64,000 nucleotides of DNA, from positions 124,001-188,000 of the forward strand of contig NZ_JAVDSL010000004.1 of NCBI RefSeq assembly GCF_031455295.1. Reading direction: 5' to 3'. This DNA is from Leifsonia sp. 1010 (GTDB taxonomy: Bacteria > Actinomycetota > Actinomycetes > Actinomycetales > Microbacteriaceae). Under the pieces are notes generated by a model. The model made no database searches. It had not been told where the DNA came from and was given only the letters and a program-made list of their open reading frames with translations. This document shows, piece after piece, positions 57,376 through 64,000 of this stretch (its first letter is position 1; every line of letters begins with the position of its first letter). Made by a program: the position numbers and the translations under genes.

Positions 57376-58533
57376 TCAGCCCAGGAGCAGCGCGGTCGCC
57401 TGTGCAGTGATCCCCTCGCCGCGTCCGGTGAAGCCGAGCCCGTCCGTCGTGGTCGCCCCGACCGACACCGGAGCCCCGAGAATCGCCGAGAGGCGCTCCT
57501 GCGCCTCCTGCCTGCGCGGCGCGAACTTCGGCCGGTTGCCGACCACCTGGACGGCCACGTTCCCGATCCGGAACCCCGCCTCCTCCACGAGTCGCCGAGC
57601 CTCGGCGAGGAACACCTCCCCGTGGGCGCCCGAGAACCGCGGATCGCCCGTCCCGAACACCCCGCCGATGTCGCCCAGCCCGGCCGCGGACAGCAGCGCG
57701 TCGACGATCGCGTGCGCCACGGCGTCGCCGTCGCTGTGCCCGGCGAGCCCCGGCTCCCCCGGCCAGTGCAGCCCGGCGAGCCACAGTTCCGCGCCTTCGT
57801 CGAAGGCGTGCGTGTCGCTCCCGCTGCCGATCCTCGGCGTCGTGGATCCCGCGAGCAGCTCCTCGGCCCGCCGGAGATCCCACGGCGTCGTCACCTTGAA
57901 GGCGTGCGCGTCGCCGGGCACCACATCCACCCGGAAGCCGGCGGCGGCCACGAGCCCGGCGTCGTCCGTCTCGTCGCTCTCGGCCAGCGCGTACGCCGTC
58001 AGCAGCTGCTCGCGCGGGAAGCCCTGCGGTGTCTGCACCGCCGACAGCGCGGACCGGTCGACGGTCTCGTGCACCTGCCCGTCGCCACCGATGCGCTTCA
58101 CCGTGTCGCTGACTGGCAATCCGGGGATCACGCCGTATCCGCGCTCGACCACCGCATCCACCACCGCGTCGAACAGCTCGGTCGGCGCGAGTGCCCGGGC
58201 GGCGTCGTGAACGAGGACGATGTCGGCTCGCGCATCCACCACGGCCAGCCCCTCGGCGACGGACGACTGCCGGGTCGACCCGCCGGCCACGACGGTCACC
58301 GGCCCGCCGATCGCGAGTCGCGCCAGCGCTTCGGCCTCGTCGAGGCGGTCGGACGGCGCGACGACGATCGGGTCGACCGCGTGCCGCATGCCCCGAATGG
58401 CATGGAGCGACCGCTCCAGCAGCGTCAGGCCGTGCAACGGCACGAAAGCCTTCGGGAGCTCGGCGCCCAGGCGCGTGCCCGATCCTGCTGCCACGACGAC
58501 GACCGCGACGCGCGGTCCGGGGATGCTGTCCAC
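57376..58533 (-). CDS. ispDF: Bifunctional IspD/IspF (MEP pathway)
   Basis: A 385-residue fusion. The first 230 residues are IspD ([25 protein letters not shown]; cytidylyltransferase), and about 235-385 are IspF ([11 protein letters not shown] with the metal His, [27 protein letters not shown]). It makes CDP-methylerythritol and later the cyclic diphosphate, two non-adjacent steps of isoprenoid synthesis. Fusion is known in several bacteria. Start is GTG. A strong hairpin separates it from carD. Confidence 0.94.
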   Translation of the reverse strand: MDSIPGPRVAVVVVAAGSGTRLGAELPKAFVPLHGLTLLERSLHAIRGMRHAVDPIVVAPSDRLDEAEALARLAIGGPVTVVAGGSTRQSSVAEGLAVVDARADIVLVHDAARALAPTELFDAVVDAVVERGYGVIPGLPVSDTVKRIGGDGQVHETVDRSALSAVQTPQGFPREQLLTAYALAESDETDDAGLVAAAGFRVDVVPGDAHAFKVTTPWDLRRAEELLAGSTTPRIGSGSDTHAFDEGAELWLAGLHWPGEPGLAGHSDGDAVAHAIVDALLSAAGLGDIGGVFGTGDPRFSGAHGEVFLAEARRLVEEAGFRIGNVAVQVVGNRPKFAPRRQEAQERLSAILGAPVSVGATTTDGLGFTGRGEGITAQATALLLG

Positions 58534-58570
58534 GCGTCGAGCGTACCCGGCGGCCTGCTCCGCGTACGAC

Positions 58571-58603
58571 GAAGGCCCCGCCGCACGGAGCGACGGGGCC
58601 TTC
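58571..58603. terminator. Bidirectional hairpin between carD and ispDF
   Basis: GAAGGCCCCG and CGGGGCCTTC form a perfect 10-bp stem, 18 bases past the carD stop. It can end carD transcription, though ispDF begins only 38 bases further on. Confidence 0.65.
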
Positions 58604-58620
58604 GAATTCGTCGGGAGCGC

Positions 58621-59103
58621 CTAGGAGGCCAGCACCTCGTCGAGCAGGCTGGAGGCCTTCTCGTCGTCGGTCTTCTCTGCGAGCGCGAGCTCGGAGATCA
58701 GGATCTGGCGGGCCTTGGCGAGCATGCGCTTCTCACCGGCGGAGAGACCGCGGTCCTGGTCGCGACGCCACAGGTCACGGACGACCTCGGAGACCTTGAT
58801 GACATCGCCGGAAGCGAGCTTCTCCAGGTTGGCCTTGTAGCGGCGGGACCAGTTGGTCGGCTCCTCGGTGAACGGAGCGCGCAGCACCTCGAAGACGCGG
58901 TCGAGACCCTCGCGGCCGATGACGTCGCGCACACCGACCAGATCGACGTTCTCGGCGGGGACCTCGATGGTCAGGTCGCCCTGCGTCACGTTGAGCTTGA
59001 GGTACAGCTTCTCTTCACCCTTGATGATTCTCTTCTTGACTTCGGTGATCGTTGCGGCACCGTGGTGCGGATAGACGACGGTCTCGCCAACCTCGAAAAG
59101 CAT
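58621..59103 (-). CDS. carD: CarD-family transcription regulator
   Basis: A 160-residue essential regulator in actinobacteria: N-terminal RNA-polymerase interaction domain ([20 protein letters not shown]) and a helical DNA-binding domain with the conserved Trp in [15 protein letters not shown]. It stabilises open complexes, notably at rRNA promoters. A TATCCT -10 lies near 59136-59131, with AAGGGAC before the ATG. Confidence 0.95.
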   Translation of the reverse strand: MLFEVGETVVYPHHGAATITEVKKRIIKGEEKLYLKLNVTQGDLTIEVPAENVDLVGVRDVIGREGLDRVFEVLRAPFTEEPTNWSRRYKANLEKLASGDVIKVSEVVRDLWRRDQDRGLSAGEKRMLAKARQILISELALAEKTDDEKASSLLDEVLAS

Positions 59104-59242
59104 AGATTTGTTGTCCCTTCAGCAATGAATAGGATACCACATGAGGCACATGCTAAGGTTCGCCCTCACGCCTCCCGAGGCCCCGGACGACCCCTCCGGA
59201 TGGGATAGAGTTGCAGGGGAAAATCACCGGGAGGGTCATTCA

Positions 59243-59749
59243 GTGAAAGCTCGAGTCGCGGCGTCCGTCGCCCTCGCCCTGGCCGTCGCGTTCGGCACCG
59301 CGGGATGCGGTTTCATCGCCCCACAGGCCACCACGAAGCACTACGACGCGAGCGACGGCGTGAGCGGGAATGTCGGCTCGATCGACGTCCGCAACGCGAT
59401 CATCGTCACCGACGCGAAAGACGGAACGGTCGGCAACCTCGTCGTGACCCTCGTGAACACCGACAGCAAGAGCCACCGGGTCGCCATCAGCGCCGGAGAC
59501 CAGAGCTCCAGCGCGGCGTACGTCACCGTCCAGCCCGGCCAGGTCAAGCAGCTCGGCCAGGACCCGGAGAACGGCGGCACCGGCAACGTCCTGATCCCGG
59601 AGTTCACCACCAAGCCCGGCGCCCTGTTCCCCGTCTACTTCCAGTACGGCGACCAGACCGGCGTCAACCTCAAGGTCCCGGTGCTCGACGGCCAGCTGCC
59701 CGAGTACGCGAGCCTCGTGCCGCCGACCATCCTGCCGGCCGCGGGCTGA
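59243..59749 (+). CDS. Lipoprotein, unknown role
   Basis: A 168-residue secreted lipoprotein: GTG start behind GGGAGG, a signal peptide and lipobox FGTAGC with Cys22, then a beta-rich domain (SIDVRNAIIVTDAKDGTVGN, VTVQPGQVKQLGQ). Homologues in actinobacteria are often wrongly named DNA modification methylase; there is no methyltransferase motif here. It may be an envelope protein near phosphate-response genes. Confidence 0.8.
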   Translation: MKARVAASVALALAVAFGTAGCGFIAPQATTKHYDASDGVSGNVGSIDVRNAIIVTDAKDGTVGNLVVTLVNTDSKSHRVAISAGDQSSSAAYVTVQPGQVKQLGQDPENGGTGNVLIPEFTTKPGALFPVYFQYGDQTGVNLKVPVLDGQLPEYASLVPPTILPAAG

Positions 59750-59773
59750 TTACCGGCCGGCACCCCAGACAGC

Positions 59774-59808
59774 AGAAGCCGCCCCGCGCATCGCGTGGGG
59801 CGGCTTCT
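59774..59808. terminator. Bidirectional terminator between lipoprotein and regX3
   Basis: GAAGCCGCCCCgCGC and GCGtGGGGCGGCTTC form a 15-bp stem with ATC loop between two convergent genes, 25 bases after the lipoprotein stop. Followed by TTCTTCG on the plus strand. Confidence 0.75.
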
Positions 59809-59840
59809 TCGTATTCGGGACGAGCGGCCCGGGAGACGCC

Positions 59841-60524
59841 TCAGGCGTTGAAGCGGTAGCCCAGCCCGCGCACGGTCACCAGCATCCGCGGCTCCGACGG
59901 GCTCTCCTCGATGCGCGAGCGGATGCGCTTGATGTGCACGTCGAGCGTCTTGGTGTCGCCGAAGTAGTCGCTGCCCCACACCCGGTCGATCAGCTGGCCG
60001 CGCGTCAGCACGCGTCCGGCGTTCCGCAGCAGCAGCTCGAGCAGCTCGAATTCCTTCAGCGGCATGGAGATCTCCGCGCCGTTGACGGCGACCGTGTGGC
60101 GGTCCACATCCATCCGCACCGTTCCGGCCTCGAGCACGCCGTCGTCCTGCTGCTCCTCCTCGTCGACGCGGCGGCGGAGCACGGCACGGATGCGCGCCAG
60201 CAGCTCGCGCGACGAGTACGGCTTCGTGACGTAGTCGTCGGCGCCGAGCTCGAGCCCCACCACGATGTCCACCTCGGAGTCCTTGGCGGTCAGCATGATG
60301 ATCGGCACGTTCGAGCGGGTGCGGATCTCGCGGCACACCTCGGTGCCCGGGATGCCCGGGAGCATGAGGTCGAGCAGGATGAGGTCGGCGCCGTCGCGGT
60401 CGAAGGCGGCCAGCGCGGACGGGCCGTCCTCCGCGACCTCCACCTCGTAGCCCTCCCGCTTGAGCAGGTACGCGAGCGGCTCGCTGAGCGAGGCCTCATC
60501 CTCGACGAGCAGGATGGATGTCAC
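59841..60524 (-). CDS. regX3: Response regulator RegX3 (phosphate)
   Basis: A 227-residue OmpR-type regulator: receiver with Asp52 in LILLDLMLPGI, Lys in VTKPYSSRE, and a winged helix (KTLDVHIKRIRSRIEE). GTG 60524 overlaps the senX3 stop (GTGA). With SenX3 it controls the phosphate response; phoU lies divergently, as usual. A candidate PHO box lies upstream of phoU. Confidence 0.92.
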   Translation of the reverse strand: MTSILLVEDEASLSEPLAYLLKREGYEVEVAEDGPSALAAFDRDGADLILLDLMLPGIPGTEVCREIRTRSNVPIIMLTAKDSEVDIVVGLELGADDYVTKPYSSRELLARIRAVLRRRVDEEEQQDDGVLEAGTVRMDVDRHTVAVNGAEISMPLKEFELLELLLRNAGRVLTRGQLIDRVWGSDYFGDTKTLDVHIKRIRSRIEESPSEPRMLVTVRGLGYRFNA

Positions 60525-61672
60525 TGGTTGTCTCCTAACGGGGGTCGGACGCTGGATGCCTCGGGCAACCGGATCGTGAACGTGGAACCGCGGCCGGGCT
60601 GCGACCAGACGCGCACCTCGCCGCCGTGGTTCTGCACGGCGTGCTTGACGATGGAGAGGCCGAGCCCGGTGCCGCCGGTGTTGCGCGAGCGGGCCTGGTC
60701 GACACGGAAGAAGCGCTCGAACACCCGGTCGAGGTCCTCCTCGGGGATGCCCTCGCCCTGATCGGTCACCGCGATCTCGACAACGCCTCCGGTGTTGCGC
60801 ACGCCGATCCCGATGCGGGAGTCGTCGGGCGAGTACTGGATGGCGTTCGAGATCAGGTTGTGGACAGCCGTGACCAGCAGGTTCTCGTTGCCGATGACCT
60901 GGGCGTCCTTGTCGCCGCGCATGGCGATCTCGATGTTGCGGGTCTCTGCGGCCACGCGGTTCTGGTCGATGGCGGCCTTGACGACCTTGCTGGCGGACAG
61001 CTCGGTCGCGTTGCCCAGCGCATCCGTCGCCTGCAGCCGGCTCAGCTCGATGATGTCCTGCGTGATGCGGGCGAGGCGCTGCGCCTCCTCCGACAGCCGC
61101 AGGGCGAAGCGGCGCACCTGCTCCGGATCGTCGGAGGCGCCGTCGAGCGCCTCGGCGAGCAGACTGACGGCTCCGATCGGCGTCTTGAGCTCGTGGCTGA
61201 TGTTCGCGACGAAATCGCGGCGCACCGCATCCAGCCGGAACGACTCGGTGCGGTCCTCCGCGAGAAGCAGGATGTAGCGCGAGCCCAGCCGCGCGACCCG
61301 CACGCTCAGATGGATGCCCGCGTCGCCGAACGGTCCGCGCGACAGCTCGCACTCCTCGGTGAGGGACTCTCCGCTCCGCCGCACCCGGTTCACCAGGTCG
61401 ACGAGGTGCGGGTGCACGAGGGCGCCGTTCCAGACCAGGCCGATGGCGTGGGCGCCGGGCGACGCCTTGATGACGTTGTTGGACGGGTCGAGCACGACGC
61501 CGGCGGACTCGAGCGCGTCCAGCACCTGGTCGACGCCGTCCGGCACCGCCGGGTTGACCACCTCGGCGGCGTGATGGCCGCGTCGCGCGGCGATGTGCAG
61601 GATCCACACGAAACCGGCGCCGACGGCGAGCCCCAGGCCCAGCGACAGCAGCACCAACCAGGTGGAGTCCAT
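60521..61672 (-). CDS. senX3: Sensor histidine kinase SenX3 (phosphate)
   Basis: A 383-residue kinase with one membrane helix (4-28), a PAS-like domain (about 45-140), HisKA with His160 in FVANISHELKTPIG and HATPase (NLISNAIQYSPDDSR, GTGLGLSIVKHAVQ). It has no large sensor outside the cell; such kinases sense the Pst system through PhoU. TACGCT lies seven bases before the ATG, giving a leaderless transcript. Confidence 0.93.
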   Translation of the reverse strand: MDSTWLVLLSLGLGLAVGAGFVWILHIAARRGHHAAEVVNPAVPDGVDQVLDALESAGVVLDPSNNVIKASPGAHAIGLVWNGALVHPHLVDLVNRVRRSGESLTEECELSRGPFGDAGIHLSVRVARLGSRYILLLAEDRTESFRLDAVRRDFVANISHELKTPIGAVSLLAEALDGASDDPEQVRRFALRLSEEAQRLARITQDIIELSRLQATDALGNATELSASKVVKAAIDQNRVAAETRNIEIAMRGDKDAQVIGNENLLVTAVHNLISNAIQYSPDDSRIGIGVRNTGGVVEIAVTDQGEGIPEEDLDRVFERFFRVDQARSRNTGGTGLGLSIVKHAVQNHGGEVRVWSQPGRGSTFTIRLPEASSVRPPLGDNQ

Positions 61673-61756
61673 GGCCCCAAGCGTAGGTGATCACGATGCA
61701 CGCGCATGGACGCATCCCGCCACCGGCCGCGTGTTTTCGCGGGTACGTTAGACAGT

Positions 61757-61785
61757 GTTCAGCCGGGGGGCACCGTTTGTTAACC
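61757..61785 (+). promoter_or_regulatory. Candidate PHO box (11-bp phased) before phoU
   Basis: GTTCAGC (61757), GGGCACC (61768) and GTTAACC (61779) are exactly 11 bases apart, the unit length of actinobacterial PHO boxes with core GTTCACC. They match the core 6, 5 and 6 of 7 positions. Likely bound by RegX3/PhoP. Confidence 0.5.
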
Positions 61786-61865
61786 TGCCACGGCGAACAT
61801 GCAATACGGGGTCAGAAGGCCCCGACATCCCGCGTGCCCGCGCACGCCAGGAAGGACCACACCCC

Positions 61866-62522
61866 ATGCGCGAAGTCTTCCAGCAGGAGCTGGCGGAAGT
61901 TCAGGACCGCCTCGTCGAGATCGCCGAGCTGGTCGTCCGCTCCATCCAGAACGCCACGCAGGCGTTCAACGACTCGGATGTGACGCTCGCCGAGGACGTC
62001 ATCGCGAACGACCACCGCATCGACGAGCTGACGGTGCTGCTCGACGAGCTGTCCATCCAGATCCTCGCCCGGCAGCAGCCCGTGGCCCGCGACCTGCGCA
62101 TCGTCGTGAGTGCCCTGCGGATCAGCGCGTCGCTCGAGCGGATGGGCGACATGGCCGAGCACATCGCGCAGCTGGCCCGGTACCGCTTCCCGGACAAGGT
62201 CGTGCCGAAGAGCCTCCGTTCGACCTTCTCCGAGATGGGTCGTCTCGACGTGCAGATCGCGCAGAAGCTGGCCGAGCTGCTCCGCTCGCAGGACCTCCGC
62301 CTCGCGGACGAGATCCGCAACGACGACGACGACATCGACGAGCTGCACATCAGCGTCTTCGACAAGGTGCTCGGCGAGACGTGGAAGGGCCAGGCTGTCG
62401 ACACGGTCGACGCGACCCTCGCCTCCCGCTACCACGAGCGCTTCGCGGACCACGCGGTCTCGATCGCCAAGAAGGTGCAGTACCTCGCCACCGGCGATTG
62501 GGCTCCCGAGCTCGCCTCCTAA
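61866..62522 (+). CDS. phoU: Phosphate regulator PhoU
   Basis: A 218-residue helical protein of two repeats, each with the metal-binding E/D-rich helix (RISASLERMGDMAEHIAQL, YHERFADHAVSIAKKV). It links the phosphate transporter to SenX3 and stops the response when phosphate is plentiful. ATG 61866 has GGAAGGA upstream. It ends 22 bases before the second 69-bp palindrome. Confidence 0.95.
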   Translation: MREVFQQELAEVQDRLVEIAELVVRSIQNATQAFNDSDVTLAEDVIANDHRIDELTVLLDELSIQILARQQPVARDLRIVVSALRISASLERMGDMAEHIAQLARYRFPDKVVPKSLRSTFSEMGRLDVQIAQKLAELLRSQDLRLADEIRNDDDDIDELHISVFDKVLGETWKGQAVDTVDATLASRYHERFADHAVSIAKKVQYLATGDWAPELAS

Positions 62523-62544
62523 CCCCCTCACTCCCCCCTCCCCA

Positions 62545-62613
62545 GCCAACAGCTCCTGAGTTTTTCGCCTCGCGCTCCGGCGTTTCGCGCGAAAAACTCA
62601 GGAGCTGTTGGCT
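62545..62613. repeat. 69-bp palindromic element, copy 2
   Basis: Perfect 25-base arms (62545-62569, 62589-62613) around a 19-base loop (62570-62588). The arms are the same as in the copy at 35945-36013, apart from one base; the loops are unrelated. It lies between convergent phoU and the 2H phosphoesterase and supplies the last codons and stop of that gene. Confidence 0.95.
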
Positions 62614-63128
62614 TGGGTCTGGGGGTAGGGGTCAGGGGCGGAGGGGCGGAGGGGGATGCGCGCGGCGACGGTCCGGGCGGAGTGCGGAGCGCGGGCGACG
62701 ACGGAGAGCTCCGTCAGGAGGACGTGCTCGCCGGGGTGCAGACGGCCGGCGGTCTGGTCGGTGACGTGCGGACGGTAGCCGTCTCGCAGGTGGCGCTGGT
62801 CGCGGATGACGGTGCCGGCGGCCTCCAGCGCATCCACCACCGCGAGGTGCAGCGCATGCAGCGGCTCGGAGGTGCGCAGCACCGTCACCGGAACAGTGCG
62901 ATGCGCGCCGAACCGCTCGCGGGCTGCAGCGACGACCGGGATGGGCGGAACACGCGGGATGAGCGCGGCGACCGCATCCACGTCGAGCTCGGTGTCGAAC
63001 GGCGGCACGATGGTGACATGCAGCGGCCAGTCGCCAGCCGGAAACGTCTCCCGAAACGACCCCGGAGACACGTCGTCGCCGCGTCCCCGGAGGAACGCGA
63101 CGACGACGAAGGTGCTGGTCGTGGCTAC
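62598..63128 (-). CDS. 2'-5' RNA ligase-family (2H) protein, start unclear
   Basis: A two-His phosphoesterase fold: LHVTIVPPF and [10 protein letters not shown] are the two HxT motifs, each on its own strand. No ATG, GTG or TTG stands before the first strand [10 protein letters not shown]; the frame meets gpmA at GTAG (63125-63128), and the first usable start is GTG 63071, which would lose that strand. The last four codons and stop lie in the palindrome. Role unknown; RNA ends or cyclic nucleotides are possible substrates. Confidence 0.65.
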   Translation of the reverse strand, partial: VATTSTFVVVAFLRGRGDDVSPGSFRETFPAGDWPLHVTIVPPFDTELDVDAVAALIPRVPPIPVVAAARERFGAHRTVPVTVLRTSEPLHALHLAVVDALEAAGTVIRDQRHLRDGYRPHVTDQTAGRLHPGEHVLLTELSVVARAPHSARTVAARIPLRPSAPDPYPQTQANSS

Positions 63129-63874
63129 TTCTTGCCCTGCGCGGCGACCGCGGCGGCACCGGCGGCCGCTGCCTCCGGGTCGAGGTAGTACGACGGCTCG
63201 AGCGGCGTGAAGTCCTCGCCGAGCTTGTAGACGAGCGGGATGCCGGTCGGGATATTGAGGCCGGCGATGTCCTCGTCGGAGATGCCGTCGAGGTGCTTCA
63301 CCAGGGCGCGCAGCGAGTTGCCGTGCGCGGTGACGAGCACCGTCTTGCCCTCGGCGAGGTCGCGCGTGATGTCCGACTCCCAGTAGGGCAGCATGCGGGC
63401 GATGACGTCCTTCAGGCACTCGGTGCGCGGAAGGTCGTCGCCCAGGCCCGCGTAGCGCGGGTCGCCGACCTGCGAGAATTCGCTGTCGTCGGCGAGGGGT
63501 GGCGGCGGCACGTCGAACGAGCGGCGCCACAGCTGGAACTGCTCCGGACCGTACTTCTCGAGCGTCTCGGCCTTGTCGAGGCCCTGCAGCGCGCCGTAGT
63601 GGCGCTCGTTGAGCCGCCAGGAGCGCTCGACGGGAATCCACAGCCGGTCGGCGACATCGAGCGCGTAGTTCGCGGTCTGGATCGCGCGCGTCAGGACCGA
63701 CGTGTGGAGCACATCGGGCTCGAGCCCGGAGTCGCGGAGCAGTTCGCCCGCCCGCTTCGCCTCGGCGACGCCGGTCTCGCTGAGTCGCACGTCGACCCAG
63801 CCGGTGAACAGGTTCTTCTCGTTCCACTCGCTGCTGCCGTGGCGCAGGAGGATCAGGGTGTAGGGAGCGGCCAT
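63125..63874 (-). CDS. gpmA: 2,3-BPG-dependent phosphoglycerate mutase
   Basis: A 249-residue glycolytic enzyme that converts 3-phosphoglycerate to 2-phosphoglycerate. The phospho-His is His12 in [22 protein letters not shown] and [13 protein letters not shown] hold the other active residues. The C-terminus is Ala-rich ([15 protein letters not shown]) and its TAG overlaps the next frame. It diverges from the methyltransferase gene at 63944. Confidence 0.96.
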   Translation of the reverse strand: MAAPYTLILLRHGSSEWNEKNLFTGWVDVRLSETGVAEAKRAGELLRDSGLEPDVLHTSVLTRAIQTANYALDVADRLWIPVERSWRLNERHYGALQGLDKAETLEKYGPEQFQLWRRSFDVPPPPLADDSEFSQVGDPRYAGLGDDLPRTECLKDVIARMLPYWESDITRDLAEGKTVLVTAHGNSLRALVKHLDGISDEDIAGLNIPTGIPLVYKLGEDFTPLEPSYYLDPEAAAAGAAAVAAQGKK

Positions 63875-63943
63875 GCCCCCAATCTATCGCGTCGCCGATG
63901 TCGGCGAGCGCGACGGGAACCCGCCCGCTGCCAGGATGGAGGC

Positions 63944-64000
63944 ATGGCTTCCGGCGCGGTCGGCACGGTCACCCGTGGCACGACGAACACGAACCGGCTG
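63944..64000 (+). CDS. Probable SAM-dependent methyltransferase, 3' end cut
   Basis: Only 19 codons are visible (MASGAVGTVTRGTTNTNRL). The start has GGATGGAGG upstream and the frame is open to the edge. RGTTNTNRL resembles the N-terminus of actinobacterial class I methyltransferases, but the domain itself lies outside. Confidence 0.5.
   Translation, partial: MASGAVGTVTRGTTNTNRL

Noticed and set aside
59243-59749. DNA modification methylase
   Set aside because: That database name is often attached to such proteins, but there is a lipobox and no methyltransferase motif.
59841-61715. A single 624-residue RegX3-SenX3 fusion
   Set aside because: The regX3 frame stays open upstream, but senX3 is in another frame and regX3 has its own GTG overlapping the senX3 stop.

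Overview
The window is chromosomal DNA of a high-GC actinobacterium, most likely a Microbacteriaceae member (Leifsonia-like). This is inferred from gene content: DUF3027/DUF2530, an actinobacterial XPB helicase, CarD next to ispDF-cysS-rlmB, SenX3-RegX3-PhoU, an IdeR/DtxR regulator and an MsiK-type ATPase. Many genes also have a TANNNT -10 box only 6-8 bases before the start codon (leaderless mRNAs), and ATGA/GTGA overlaps are common inside operons. I see no phage, insertion sequence, integrase or CRISPR array.

Layout. 1-5.3 kb: a cut-off DUF1048 gene with a DrrAB-type exporter, two acetyltransferases, an HNH endonuclease behind a Cys/His-rich upstream ORF that contains an intrinsic terminator, and an NlpC/P60 hydrolase with a structured leader. 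5.3-13.2 kb: ideR, serC, an antisense-overlapping DUF2530/DUF3027 pair, a cold-shock protein, and a helicase-associated protein followed by XPB helicase. 13.3-17.1 kb: a minus-strand run (kinase, RibD-like reductase, FolP2-like DHPS, FAD oxidoreductase). 17.2-19.7 kb: a two-component system. 20.5-23.6 kb: groEL with CIRCE, cspA, LytR_C and DUF3263. 23.7-25.9 kb: msrB, nitroreductase, DMT transporter and a 40-codon ORF.

25.9-41.2 kb is catabolic. A branched-chain 2-oxoacid dehydrogenase operon (E1alpha-E1beta-E2) diverges from an Lrp regulator. A 120-bp tandem-repeat array follows, then a phenylacetate (paa) cluster: paaJ-F-H, paaI (opposite strand), paaZ, paaR (opposite strand) and paaABCDE-G, with matching palindromic operators before paaJ and before paaA. 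No phenylacetate-CoA ligase gene is present.

41.2-51.9 kb: a VOC protein/MarR pair with two operators, maltokinase, an M23 peptidase, signal peptidase I, a DtxR-boxed siderophore-interacting protein, an esterase, small proteins, tRNA-Thr and a DsbA-like protein. 52.1-64 kb: msiK with a hairpin leader, a DUF4032 kinase-like protein, rlmB, cysS, ispDF, carD, a lipoprotein, regX3-senX3 facing phoU (with an 11-bp phased candidate PHO box), a 2H phosphoesterase, gpmA, and the start of a probable methyltransferase.

The least explained elements are the terminator-containing Cys/His ORF before the HNH gene, the five-unit 120-bp array, and long palindromes at convergent gene junctions. Two of these palindromes (69 bp) share near-identical arms around different 19-base loops.
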